Positions 1 to 12,291 of a stretch of DNA of 64,000 nucleotides are shown one piece after another. Each line of letters begins with the position of its first letter. Within the stretch, counting starts at the first letter, position 1. Source of the stretch: Thereva unica (taxonomy: Eukaryota; Arthropoda; Insecta; Diptera; Therevidae); the NCBI GenBank assembly GCA_949987705.1, contig OX465284.1, positions 108,111,163-108,175,162 of the forward strand, in the 5' to 3' direction. Below the pieces are notes generated by a model. The model worked only from the letters and a program-made list of their open reading frames with translations. It was not told the origin of the DNA and searched no databases. Position numbers and translations under genes: made by a program.

Positions 1-421
1 TATTTTATGGATTTTGTTCTTGCTCGTTTCAACAAATTCGCAATTTTTAAAAGTCGCTGGTACATAGTATATTTCATACATATATGTTTCCCAATCACAT
101 AAATTTTTATTATTTTTGCTTCATTCCTTTAGAAAATCCCTTCTGAGAAGAAGATTAACGATTCTTAAGTCGAGATGTTTGTGTTTGTTTCGTGTTCTAA
201 GAAATGGAATAATCCTTGAAAGAACAGTCAAAGACAGTGAAGGTATTTGACGAACGTTTTCAGTTGTTAACAATATCGTAGAATTAATATCGAATATTTG
301 TATTTAGAACAAGTAGAATATTATTATAGAGATGATGATGTTGAATTTTGTTAATGCCTGAGACATGTAGACTAGAAGAGGAGGAATACAAGTGGAGAAC
401 CCCATTTTTCAATAGATGTAG
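1..421. other. Unassigned AT-rich noncoding DNA
   Basis: I see no coding signal, RNA gene or repeat structure here. The short open frames that overlap on both strands resemble no family I know. Confidence 0.5.
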
Positions 422-592
422 CAGTATAAAGGCCCCCATACACGGTCCAATTGGTTGTACAGCGAAGTGCGGTTGTACAACCAAAACTATCGATTGTGGG
501 CCGGTCGGCCGATCAAAATACATTGCGCTTATAGGTTTGATGAAAATCTGGTTGTACAGCCAATTTGACCGTGTATGGGGGCCTTAATACTG
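422..592. mobile_element. Small inverted-repeat element (MITE-like), 171 bp
   Basis: The left end reads CAGTATA followed by AAGGCCCCCATACACGGTC. The right end is its inverse, with CAGTATT in place of CAGTATA. A second inverted pair, GGTTGTACAGC, lies just inside. There is no coding capacity. This is the structure of a non-autonomous cut-and-paste DNA transposon. I cannot name its superfamily because no clear target-site duplication is visible at the ends. Confidence 0.75.
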
Positions 593-672
593 GGCAAAAT
601 TGTAGAAACCTCAAATGTAACTAGGCATCTGTCAATTGTTACATTTGTGAATTTTTAACGCCGTCAAAATTT

Positions 673-2096
673 TTGTGTGTGTGTGAAAATGTCAAATTTG
701 TGCCAAGTAAGTGTCATTTGCGGAAACCTGTTCGTTATTTTGCCTTCAATTCAAAAAAAAACGTGGCTGAGACGCGTCGGTTGTGCAAACTTATTGTGAA
801 ACCTCTATTGATGGAAGAACGTGTTGTGAATGAATTTCAACTCTACAAAAGTGGTGATTTTGACGTGGAAAGGATAAGGATCATTTCACCGGTCTGGCGA
901 AAAGTTTGAAGATGCAGAATTGGAAGCATTACTGGATAAAGATGTATCGAAACAAGAACTTGCAGATTCATTGGTCGTGGGTCAGCAAGTCATTTCCCAT
1001 TGAAAGCCTTGGGAGTGATCCAATAGCCACGAGGGAGTGATCTACACGTCGCACGTCCTTTTCACGTGCGAACATCTGCTCTGACGGCAAAAAGGAAGGT
1101 TTTTTTTGCATCGTAGAGGTGACGGCGATAAAAGAGGATCCGTTATGAAAATTCAAATCGTGGTGCACAGTGGTTCAGACACCCGAAAACCTGGTCTTAG
1201 CATCTACAAGTAGTTTTTTTCCTTACTGGGGTTCTCCAAAAAACAAAATGTCGGATCCAAAATGGCGGACAAATTTGCTTAATAATCAGTCTAATTTCAT
1301 GAAACTCATTATATGGTTTTTTTTGGGGGGCGCTGGTTGGGAATCCGGTATTAATTTCCAAAAAAACAAAATGGCGGACGAACAATCAGCCAAGTTTCAT
1401 GAAAATCATAATATTGGGGTTTTTGAGGGTGCTGATTAAGAATCCGCTTTCAATTTTCCAGAAAACAAAATGGCGGATCCAAAATGGCGGACGATTTTGC
1501 TTAATATTCAGCCAAATTTCATGAAACTCATAATATGGGGGTTTTCAAGGGCGCTGATTCATAATCCGCAATCAATTTTGTAAAAAAAAAAATGGCGGAT
1601 CCAAAATGGCGGACGATTTTGCTTAGTAATCAGCCAAATTTCATGAAACTTTTGATATGGAGGTTTCCGAGAGCGCTGATTATGAATCAGCTATCAATTC
1701 GCCAAAAAGCAAAATGGCGGACACTTTTGTTAATAATCAGTGAAATTTCATGAAGCTCATAATATGGGGGTTTTTGAGGGCGCTGATCAAGAATCCGCTG
1801 TCAATCTTCCAAAAACAAAATAGCGCATCCAAAATGGCGGATGATTTCGCTTAAAAATCAGTAAAAATTCATGAAACTCATTATATGGATGTTTTTGAGG
1901 GGGCGCTGATCCTCAATAATACTAAATTTGTTGGCTCGCCGTGGTATATTTTGAGCTGCTGCAAGAAGGTGAAACCAGGTGAAGGAAAGCGGCCACAATT
2001 CGAGCAAAGAATATGACAAAGTGATTTTGATGCCCGATAACGCTCGTCTGTGTGTTGCTAATGTCGTTCAAACCTATCAGAAAACAATGATTAGGA
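673..2096 (+). pseudogene. Mariner-family transposase relic, interrupted
   Basis: Three stretches read like a mariner transposase in its normal order. At 709-890 there is an N-terminal DNA-binding segment with HLRKPV, KKNVAE and the hallmark YKSGDFDVE. At 905-1010 comes FEDAELEALLDKD, then QELADSL and QQVISH, matching the second helix-turn-helix. At about 1065-1200 a degraded FACEHLL block follows. After a gap filled by a tandem repeat, 1933-2090 gives VVYFELLQEGET in one frame and DKVILMPDNARLCVAN in another. The latter is the block around the second catalytic Asp. Stops and frame changes separate all the parts, so no active enzyme can be made. I could not find the terminal inverted repeats. 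The family call is firm; the subfamily is not assigned. Confidence 0.85.
1210..1915. repeat. Tandem array, six units of about 122 bp, inside the mariner relic
   Basis: The anchor TTCATGAAA (or a one-base variant) recurs at 1296, 1396, 1518, 1640, 1747 and 1868. The spacing is 100, 122, 122, 107 and 121 bases. Each unit also carries AAAATGGCGGA (often twice), GGCGCTGAT and AATCCGC. Two units are shortened by small deletions. The array sits between two parts of one transposase frame, so it was inserted into, or amplified within, the mariner copy. Confidence 0.9.
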
Positions 2097-2109
2097 TTCC
2101 TACCACATC

Positions 2110-5100
2110 AGCAGCGAAAACCATAAAAACTCTTAATTTCTACACTAATAATCGCATCCTAATCCGTATCTCAACAATATTTCAAGGTCCTACATTATAT
2201 TTCATATTTCCTGCATATCTCCCAACTAAATTAAAAAATAATAATAAAAAATCATTTTGTATCTCATACTCTCGACCAGGAAAAGTTGATAAAGCTGTTC
2301 GAAATTAAGTTTTTTTTTCATATCTCCATTTTATATTATTTTTAACCCGATCTTCTCTTATATACACCATCGTTTATATACCGATATGCACATTAGAATG
2401 CACAGTCAAGATTATATAGATATTTCTGTGTACATATGGCAGAGGTATATAGAAGCCTTTATGATTGCATTAGAGTGGGTGAAAAAGACTGAAACCCGAT
2501 CCGTGACCACATAAAAAAACTTCTATATTTGAAGAAAAGCGCAATAAAATGGAGAAGAATACTTGTAGTAACTCTCGAGGTCGATAGTGAAAACTAAACC
2601 TGTGTGTGCTGCTGGCTGGCTGGCTCTGCTCTGCAGAAAAGTAGAAAAAGATGTTTGGTTGCATCGGTGGTGCATAAAGGCTATGGCTGAACATAAAAAC
2701 TCTTTTTAAAAAAAAAAAAAAAAAAACAGAAGAAGAAAATGCTATTTATTTTTTTTTCGGTTGATTTTCTTTTAACCAAAAAAACACCATGAGCAGCGCC
2801 ATGATTATACATAGTTCTAAAAAAGAGAAGGGAATGTATATCGTATCTTTGAAAATAGGCAGAAAATCCGCACATATATAATTATTGTGTGTGCTTTCGT
2901 AACCACCATGTACGACGTACCCCGCGCCGCTGTACATTTCTCGACTATGTACATATATACATACCGAAATCTTTTGATATAAATATTTTTGCTATGCGGA
3001 TTGTGCTTGTTGGCTTTTTTCCTATGAGAGAGTGTGTGGTGAAGTGTATGTGCCGGGGTAAAATAGAAACTATTGATTTCAAGAGCTTAGAAAAATCCAT
3101 TCCATACAAAAACAAACAAAAAAAAGAATTTTTCTTTCTTATAAGTACACGCGATTTTTTATGATTTTTTTCTTTTTTTTTTGTTGAAACTAAGAAACAA
3201 TTTTCAGCGAGGTCATAGTAGAGTAGAACGGATTGCACTTCTGCTATGTCAGTTTTTCACCCACTCGAGGACTTTGGCTTCACGAGCCGTAGCCGCGGCT
3301 GCAGCATTGTACAGAGATATGTAGCGCAGCATGTAGCTATATGTAAACACTGGCATATACAGTACGTGTGCAATTCATATGCCCTGTGATCAGCGCACAA
3401 GAGATTGTGATGAATATTGGTGAAGAACTGAAAAAACAAGGAAAATAGCACATAGTAAGAGTAATAAGAAGAAGAAAACGATGAAGAAAAATAAAACAAC
3501 AACGCGAACCAACAGCAGCCAGCAACAACAACAACAAAATCATGCAAATCGATTCTGTATTTAAAAGAAATCAAAAATGGCCGAACGCGAAAGACAGAAA
3601 AAACGAACATCAGAAAATACGAAAAATATATGTCTTATATATAATATATAGAGGTATATAAAATATTCGTAGCTTGTTGAGTTGACAGAAAATGGCAGGT
3701 ATGAGGTATGAGGCAGTCACAATCATCAGAACGATAGATATATAGACTCGGTCGCCCCCCAAAGGAGGTGCACGAACGGGTCGAGGAGAGCGAGAGGTGG
3801 CGCTGCTAGTCAGCTAAAGCGAACTAGCTATAACCATCATTAAAAACAAACACACATTCCTACCTACTTGAATAAATAAATATAATTCTTTGATATTCAT
3901 TTTTAGACAAAGTGACACGCTACGCGCACTGTCGCGCGCGCGGGGTTATACAAGCGAGAACAGCCCAAGAGCCGGGAGAGCGAACCCCTTGATCACCTGC
4001 GACCTGGGCATCCTACTTCCTTGTGCTTTGTTGTTGTTGTTCTTGTTGTTGTCGGTCGTATTTTTTCCCTGCCTCTGAATCTTTATCAATGTCTCTTCTT
4101 CTTCTTCTTGGAAGTTTTCTTCTTCTTTTTAAGCTATTTGATGCCTTGATATTGTGCAAAAATCTCTAAAACTTTATGCTTACGCCTAACCAACATGAGA
4201 GAGTACTCCGTACTGTACCTTCTTCAATATATACAATTTTTTTTTCTTCGTTTTTGTTTGCTTCACTTCTTCTAAAAATAAAACTACAAGAAAATGGGAG
4301 ACTTTAAAATTTAGCCTTGGAACAAAAAAAATTTTTTGTTTTTTTTTCATCGTTTTTTTCTCCCTTGTGCTTCTTGTGTTGTGTTGTTGTGTGTACCTCA
4401 AACGAAATCACCATTTTGCTGACTTTTGAAGCCATTTTGAGAAATGAACGTAAATACAAAACAGCAACAACAACAATAAGAAATTTCGAAAACGTGTCTC
4501 CTATCCGTACGGGGAATTTCATATTTCGAAAGTTTCAATTGAATTCTCTCCAAACAAAACCCCAGCAGCAGGCAGCACCACAGTGAAATTGAAAAAAAAA
4601 AATACAATATCTCCCACAAAAGTTCGATGCTGACGCGTCACTCTTTGCGTTAACGAAGCATTTCGATGGGCGGCTCTGTGTGTTAATTAACCGAACGATA
4701 TCATCGATGACATTGAAACTGGTCGACAACATTTTTATACAAAAAAAAAAATATTTTTTAACCGCATTTTGGTTCTACATTCATGATTATTTCTCTTTTC
4801 TACATATTTATTCTGCTTTATATTTCAATTTAATATGTGAGAGACGACACAAAAACAAATCGCGGCTCTTATCTAAGCTTTTATGGCTGGTTTTAATTTT
4901 ATTATTAAAAACACTTACCACAGTTTTTTTTTCTTCAAAAAACAAAAAAAATGTGTTTTTTTTCTTCTATAAACTCAAGTAGAAATTACTTAAAACACTG
5001 ATAAGAATCTTAATCGTTCTAAAGAGTACACGTGACAACGCCCTGAATTAGTTCCATTGCCGCGCCGCCATTGTCGTTTCGTTGTTTCGTTGTTTTTTAG

Positions 5101-5240
5101 GTGCCCCTCTCGATATACAAATATTGTTTTTTTTGACGTCGATCAGATACGTTCGAATTGGACAAAGAATGATGTAAGTTGGCAACAATTTTATTCTTAA
5201 TGCATTCAGTTGCGTCGGAATTTTATTTTTTTTAAATTGT
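2110..5240. other. Unassigned noncoding DNA with a GC-richer patch
   Basis: Long A and T homopolymers and TA-rich runs dominate. The patch at about 3250-4000 is richer in GC and has CAG/CAA triplets (3490-3540) and a CpG-dense stretch at about 3915-3990. Such patches can be promoters, enhancers or untranslated exons, but I see nothing that decides between them and no conserved reading frame. Confidence 0.4.
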
Positions 5241-5272
5241 TTTTTTGCTCTTCTAATTGCCTTTAGGTAAGA
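5240..5272 (+). promoter_or_regulatory. Candidate recursive-splicing ratchet point
   Basis: A pyrimidine-rich run ends in CTTTAG at 5261-5266 and is followed immediately by the donor-like GTAAGA. A 3' splice site abutting a 5' splice site is the signature of a zero-length exon used for stepwise removal of long introns in insects. A convincing branch point at the normal distance is not obvious: the only CTAAT is at 5253-5257, which is very close to the AG. Confidence 0.45.
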
Positions 5273-5593
5273 TAAAAATATTATTTTTCGTTTTTTTTTT
5301 GTTTTTCTAATTTGAAAAAAGACAAAACCTATTAATTATTATGCAACAATGGCGTTGAAAATTTGCTTAAACTGTGTCAAATCGAATATGTTACCTGTGA
5401 TCTAATAGAGCAGCTGATGATTTATATAAAAGCGTGATGGGAAGGAAAAAAGGTGTAGGTATATTTTTTTTCATTTTATCTTGAAAATAACACTAGTCAT
5501 GATGATGTTACTGTTCTTCGATGTATGAACGAAAACTTCAATTTTGTAGAAATTGTAAAAACACAGGTCAACAATTGACGGACTATTTTCAAT

Positions 5594-5757
5594 ATGGCAG
5601 ATCCTCCGAAAATGCTCGAAATACAAAATCGACGTGGATCAACTTTTTGTCGAGTTGAAGCAAGCATAATGACATCATCGACAGGGGAAAAAAAGGTATG
5701 CGATGATGGTAGATCTGAACATTCCTTTAAAGACGATCATGCAACACCGGTAGTATA
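5594..5757 (+). other. Small open frame of unknown meaning, 54 codons
   Basis: An ATG at 5594 opens a frame that runs to a TAA at 5755-5757. Composition is fairly coding-like and hydrophilic (it begins MADPPKMLEIQNRRG). A possible donor site, AAAAAG|GTATGC, lies inside at about 5694-5701, so it could equally be a first exon of a lost transposase or chance. A 17-base motif, AGCGTTCATCAGCRCTG, occurs twice just downstream (about 5766 and 5841). I recognise no family. Confidence 0.2.
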
Positions 5758-6779
5758 AAGACTTAAGCGTTCATCAGCGCTGAGATATGTCAAAATGAAA
5801 ATGAATCTACCTAATCGTAGTGAATCGATTGCACCGTTATCAGCGTTCATCAGCACTGGAATAGGCTCTATTTCTATTCTGATAGACGTAGTTCTGCGTT
5901 GTTTGACGTTTCTGGCAATTTTGACATTGCTGTCAGTTTGCGTTGTTTTGAATAATGGGTTCTTTAAATGAAATTTATTTCGACGAGAATTAATTACATA
6001 GAACTTCATTGCAGTAAGAAACGAAATATTTCATCAAAATAAACATTCACCTGAAGCATTTGAAGTTCACAGTATTATCTTATTTTGACGTTTGTTAACT
6101 CAACTCGAACTCTGATGTCCGTTCGATGTGAGCACACCCGACTTAATGAATGTCTTTTATCACGCTTATGATCATGCAATCTTTTTCTAGTTTTAATTGT
6201 CCTTCAAATTAAGTGGTCCGCGTTTCCAGTCTTACGCTCTGCAATTGTTAGTTTTATGGAACTATTTTTATCATTAATAACTGTAGGATAAGGATGCCAC
6301 TTAAAAGATTAGTTTATTTTTAACCCAATTACAACAGTGTCCTACAAAAAAGTTTGTACGTAGCGCGTAGTAGAGCGTAGTAACTTGTTAAAAACAATTT
6401 CATTACTGAAAAATTGTATTGAAGTGATTATACCTAGACGCAACGGAACGGAGCTGACCAGATTTAAGTTTCAAAAACTTTAGATATTGAAGGAACCGAC
6501 GGATTGAATTGTCAAAAGCAGCTGATTTTGTCATTTATTTATTTAACCCAAATTGTCATCAGAGTTTGTTGAAAAATTAATATCTGAAATGGAAGAAAAT
6601 GAAATTCTATATAATAAAAAATAGCACGGATATTCAAATTTCTGCGATTACGTAGGCTCTGTTCAAAAATGGATGTCTCATGATGCTGATAAAAGCCTTG
6701 AATGGAAAAATGCCACTTTCAAGTTTGGAAGACGGTGTTAAGGCTGACGCATCAAAACTCCTCTACACAAGGAACTGAA

Positions 6780-7110
6780 GGCAAGCAGAGACGTTTACAG
6801 GAAGAAGCTGAAGAAATGGAAAGTCACCCAATGTATCACACGGCGCCGTCAATTTTTCATCAACGCATCACGCCTACGTATTGTCTTAAAAATTCCGTTG
6901 GAGATCGAATCACAATGAAGTACCGGTCAAGAGAGAATAGACGACGAAATCAGGCGAAAGAAATTAAAATCCTCCGTCGAGTCGGAACACCTAGAACATC
7001 GTGGTGGAGAACCCTATTAACAGAGGGGCTGTTCGGAGCTGAGAGCTGTCGCACATAGCAGAGTCCAGGGCACCTGTTTTCGCTCTATGTCCCATAGGGG
7101 TTAAAGAAGC
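6780..7110 (+). pseudogene. LINE (non-LTR retrotransposon) 3' relic, copy 1
   Basis: Broken frames recall the C-terminal end of a common invertebrate LINE reverse-transcriptase ORF. KVTQCITRRRQFFINAS is followed by a degraded RILKIPLE-like piece and GQERIDDEIRR. The text then jumps to the tail motif V-G-x-P-R-T-S-W-W-R-T-L-L-T-E. The 3' flank from about 7040 to 7103, containing CTATGTCCCATAGGGG, matches the 3' ends at 42.1, 56.8 and 57.6 kb. The segment normally lying between (the W-x-G-H-T region) is missing. It is a dead, truncated copy; I cannot assign the clade. Confidence 0.65.
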
Positions 7111-10100
7111 ATACTTATGCTCCTCACTTATAAGAAACAATGATATCAATATTAAAGGTGTCTTCAATCAGATACAGTGCAGTATACTCAAGAATGGTCC
7201 GGTGAGATGTGAGGTTAGTCCCATGGTAGTAAGATAGGTTGTCAATATGCTGAGAAACAAAGCAATCAGTATTCGAACTAGAGATTCGAAACTTTCAGGA
7301 AGAGTCATCAAAGGTTACCCATTGCGGAGCTCATGCGGCTAGAGGACTATTGTTGGATATAGCAATTATAGCATTCGACGTTCTTCGAATGGTAGAACAA
7401 TAGCGTGAGATAAGGTCTCAAAATAAACGTTAGCAAATACTTCTGGAATTTCAGACTTTGATGTTATTTGACGAAAATTCGTCATTTTCGACGAAAATTC
7501 GTCATTTATGACGAACGCCTTTAGGTGGTAACACACGTTAAAATAGTTAAAAATAAAATACGTCATTATGCTTTGAACGTTGTAAGTAGTAGTGTAGTAA
7601 GTCAGTGTAGATCGTTTATGAGAATAAATCAAAACCCTGACACCGCATGACACTGCGGTTTCGGTGATAACCACTAAGGAACAGAAGTTTATGTCGCTGG
7701 CACAAGCGTTGATGATTATACATCTCGAGAGATCCAAGAAAGATATGAAATAGCATGCAGATGATTCTCAATTTGGCAAACTCATGTCGAAGCGGTTGGT
7801 GAACACCTTTATACATTTCACTTTGATCTGATCAAAGCAGAGGCCTTTGTGGAGTGAGTAATACTTTTAAAAAATCCTGCTCATAAAATTGCAAAGCCCA
7901 AGTTTTTACTGCGTTTACGTGCGTTTAGTCCATGGAAACATACAAAAACGTGTTCTCAGCTACATATTTATGGTTGTTTCACAGGCTCGCATGGCTTATT
8001 ATTGCTTGTTTCTAAACATCCATCCTCTATGTTTTCCTTTAAAGAAACCATTAATTTGTTATTTTTGATTTTGGCCTCTAAACTGGAAAAATTACTTGCC
8101 TGAATTTGTGACAGTTGGTTTGCGTCTACGATATTTGTGACTTTGATATGAGCCTTTGGTGGAATGTGCATGGGTTTTTTTTTTCTTAAATCGAAATGTC
8201 ACTTGCGTTTTGCAATTTAAAAAAAGGTTTTTATTTTGTTTGTCATAGACTACCTGTTTGTCCTTGGTTGTGTTTAATTTGGAAGAATTGTTTAAACAAT
8301 TTGATTGAAGCACGAATTATGCAGCTGTTCACAGAAATTAAATAAGAATAAGTTTCTGCGCAAAAGTTTAAGCTTTTTGTTAACGACGAACATATTTTCA
8401 GATAAAAAAAAAAGAGTTGACGCGTTTTGTTAATACTATAAATACTTCAATAATATGTATATATTACTGTGCTTTTAATAATGTTTCCTGATCAAAGTTA
8501 AAAGCTGTTTCCATGTAAATTCAACAATACTTCGAATCTTTCCTCTTGACGTTAAATTGTAGATGAGAAACAGTTTTCATAACGATAAAATATAAACCGA
8601 AATAAAATTGATAAAACATAAAATATTTCCGTCAATGTATTTATGTAAATGCCCGCGCCATTATGTACTCTCGTGTGCCAACAATATATAAAGTTTTTCG
8701 TTTGTGTGTTGTGTAAAGTGTTCACAACTCATTACAATTCTCAGAACGTAATCAATTCTTTATTGATCGCATCAAAAGGAAAAATCTAATTTCTTCTTTC
8801 CCCCACCACCACCACCACCAACCCAAAGGCAGAAAAAAACCATATTTTTTTTTCTGTACATCGCTAGATACAAGAGTATATACAAGAGAAAATAAGTCGG
8901 AAAACGCTTTTAGCGCAAACTGTAATAATTTTCATGAAATTGCATGGCAGCAGCCATATTTGAAACGTGAGTTTAATAATCAAACAAAATCGCTGTGTGG
9001 TGTTACACAGTCGGATTCGGGTTCATGTTAGAAAGGTTGCAAGGTGGTAGGTAAGTAGTTGGATGGTTATATTGTATGTATATATGCCGTAAGGTGGCGG
9101 CACTGGTAGGTGCCGGGAGGGAGTAGAGAACTTGGTGCTGCCGCCACCACTATAACAGCGGCGCGAGAGTTGGCGATGGCGATTTTTCCTGCCGCCGCCA
9201 GTTACTGAGCCAGAAATAAGAGGACGACGTGTGATACCCGACCTCATCTAAATGGCGAGGAAGATTCGAGCTTACAGGTCAAAAGACTAGGAAACTCCTA
9301 GTTTCTTCGAGTCTTCGAGCACCACGTTTATAGCGATTTCTTGCACAAGATCCGACATTTAGAAAGGAACAAGAGTATAAAGCGACGTTAGTCTGGACTG
9401 TGGTGACTAGGATGTTCTTCCGACTCGTAGAAATTTCAAGTTCTTCCCCTTTTTTTATGCCATCTAAAAAGGAAAACTAAAGCGAACGGCCCCAGCATAG
9501 CCCTGGCGAATAGAGAGAAATGATACAATTTCAATAATTTGCCTTTTTACGATGTTATGTTTTTTTTTTCGTAAACTTTTTCCAACATGGCGGAAGAAGT
9601 ATGTAAGGTTTCTAGATGTATACATACGATTTATATATATAAATATATAACAGCCATGTATAAAAGGCAGAAGTAGAAAACGAAAAAGGTGAAGAAAAAT
9701 TGTCATGAAGGAACATCGCCCGGGACCATGGCAAGAGAGGAGATATGGGGGTATGGCAAGGGGCGGCCAAGTACACATAATGCAAAAAGTGTACGGCAAG
9801 CGGTAAATAAAAGAGTTGGTGTGGAGCTGCTGCTGCGATGGTGCGGTGGCCTTTTTTTAAGCAAAAAAAAAAAATAAGAAAAATCTCGTACATCTTCTCT
9901 TGTAGCAATTTCCATGTTGACCAAAGATGATTTTCTGTGGTAGATTTCGTACTGCGTGGAATCTCTGATAAAAGAAAAGAAAATCGCTTGGATTTCTTGA
10001 TTGTGTGCTTTTTTTTCCTTTATACAATACAACATATACAAATATATTTAAAAACCAAAAAAAAACGAAACAATACCAAAAGAAAATGCTGTTTGCCTCG

Positions 10101-11729
10101 CCTTTTGTCAGTTTTTCAGCTATAACAGATTCGAGACGAGTCCGCCGCTCATAAACTCGCTGCTGATGCGGAATAATTAGAACGCGAACAATCATCATCA
10201 GTTTTTACTTATACTGGCCATTGTATTCATTCCATCAATTTTTGTAAATGTGTGATTTGCAACTTGGTTTTGTATTTGTTTTTATTTCTATTAAAATGGG
10301 GAGAAAATATTCTGAAATGAAGTATGATGATGGCGTAATAGAGTATGAAACTTGAGATTTAATTAAAGCAACAAAAAAAAGAAAAAAATTGGCAACAAAA
10401 CTTCGAAAAATCGATGAAGCTATCTGCTTGTTAGTTAGGAATTTTTTATTTTTTTGTTTTTTAGTTTTCAGTATTTTCATTTAAATTGTAGCTAAAATGT
10501 ATTCTAATTAATTAAAATGCAAATTACGACAACTCTAAATTATTAAATCAATGGAGTTTTTTGTTTCTTCAAATTTAATTGAAATTGACGTTTCTACTCT
10601 GTAAATCCAACATGGCCGCGAGTTTTTTAGCTTAGTTTTTTTCCTTCCTTACACAACCAATTGTCAATTTGTGTGATGAGATATGCTTAAATTTTAGCTT
10701 ATTTGTTTGGTCTTCTTATTTATAAGAGATATTTAAGTTGGTTGGTGATATTATTAGTTTACTTTGTGGTATTTATTCAGTTTTTGGTCGCAGTTAGCTT
10801 AATTGTATATTGCTTTGCAAAATTAAAGTATTATTTACCAATCTTCTTAATTTATACACAATCTACACAAACGCTTTTTGTCAAAAAAACGACTGAGACT
10901 TAATGAAACTAAACTTTCGTTCCCATGAACCCTCAACTTTGATTTAATCTGGTTTCAACTTGAAATGAAAATACAAGGAGTACAGGGTGCGTTTTATGTC
11001 TCAGGCCAAACTTTATTTGGTCGCCATTTTGATTTGGCTGTCATTTGTCAGTTTTACCTGTCATTTTGCTGCCGATCCAGCCATTCTGGGAAAATACTTA
11101 GTTTGTTTTTAGTGAATGCTATCTAAAATTAGAAGAAGCCTTAAAAGGATCTGTCATTGAACAAGAAATTGAGTTGATACTTTTTGGACTTTGTTTCCGT
11201 CGCCAGTCCTGTAAGCGGGCGCCATCAATCTACTAAAGAAATTTGTGCTCGATTTAAATGTATGTCAAATGAAAAGCTAGGATCATCATCTCATTAGCAT
11301 AATTTTCATTTACCGACAGGCAAGATCCCATACCTATTTCAAGCAGTTCTGTCCTCGTTGTGTCGACTCTGCAACCCATACTGGTTGATGGGAATCGGCA
11401 TAATACTGCAACTAAGTTATCCTGAATGCACGCTATACAGAAACAAGGTAATGTAAAAGAGAAATGTAATTTTAGTGGTGACGTAACTTGGTGCCAGCTT
11501 TCCTGCAATGACGATCCGAATATGAAATCAGACCAAACGCTAGCTACGGAAGCTGTAGCACCCACCTTAGGAACAGGTATCGTCGGAAAATTGACAGTAC
11601 GAATGCCACCATTCTAGAAAACGGAGTCCTGACTTTTGCTTCTGGGAGTTACAGGCTCAATTCCATACCATCGACATTACGCAGGATAGTACAAAATACT
11701 AAAAGCTGGTAGGGAATGTGGACGCATAA
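7111..11729. other. Unassigned AT-rich noncoding DNA
   Basis: No supportable gene. Visible details are a duplicated 14-base palindrome near 7.48 kb, a CCACCACCACCACC tract at about 8803-8820, a purine-rich and GC-richer stretch at 9.05-9.24 kb, and many short TGTCA/TGACA motifs at 11.03-11.07 kb. Nothing here resembles an exon or an RNA gene. Confidence 0.4.
7470..7518. repeat. Duplicated 14-base palindrome
   Basis: The perfect palindrome GACGAAAATTCGTC occurs at 7470-7483 and again at 7490-7503. A partial third copy (GACGAA) starts at 7510. The 20-base spacing is almost two helical turns, so a dimeric DNA-binding protein is conceivable, but chance or slippage is also possible. Confidence 0.5.
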
Positions 11730-12288
11730 ACTTACTTACAGAAGTTTGGCAAATTATCCGTAACCCGCTCAAGTACGAAGAGCTGAAGAACATTTACTTG
11801 GCGTATCAAGAATTCGAGCAAAAAAGGCTGCAGAAACTTTTGAGAGACATCACCTTGGATGCCTGCGGAAACCTACACAGATCCTCAACCAAATGAGAAA
11901 GTTGGCTTCCGATGAGATTTCAGAAGACGTCTTATATACACCCTGGTTACAACGGCTTCTGCACACAGACACAAGTATTCCTGGCCACCAAAATTACGGA
12001 AATAACGACAATGTCCAAGATTGCAGCAGCGCTTCAATAGCAACGGCGGCACGTCCCCTCACGGAGTTGCGGGAACAAATAGCTTGCCTGAGAGCAGATA
12101 GTGGAGCTGAGGTTCAACAAGAGACGAAGATCATCACATATAGTGACAGTCGGCATCGTAATAACAGTCGAGGGCGACGTAAGAGCTGTACTCCAGCCAA
12201 TACAATGCCAGAGTGCTGGTATTGGTATCACCGAAATTTCGGCAATAAAGCTCTCCAACTAGGCTGCTTCGACCTTCGCACTGTATAA
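11730..12288 (+). pseudogene. Decayed gag of a CHCC-type LTR retrotransposon
   Basis: Read across frame changes, this stretch parallels the intact gag at 21.0-21.9 kb. QIIRNPLKYEELKN is followed by EQKRLQKLLRDITL, then (from 11893) MRKLASDEISEDVL and PWLQRLL, a low-complexity linker, and finally a nucleocapsid-like motif at about 12208-12265. In that motif C-W-Y-W-Y-H-R-N-F-G-N-K-A-L-Q-L-G-C carries an extra W-Y pair between the first Cys and His, and the last Cys is lost. The frame at 11893-12288 is the longest uninterrupted piece. It is an old, dead relative of the young element, from a different subfamily. No pol remains next to it. Confidence 0.7.
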
Positions 12289-12291
12289 TGG

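Noticed and set aside
9047..9058. GGTAGGTAAGTAG as a ratchet point
   Set aside because: The donor is good but there is no pyrimidine tract or branch site before the AG.
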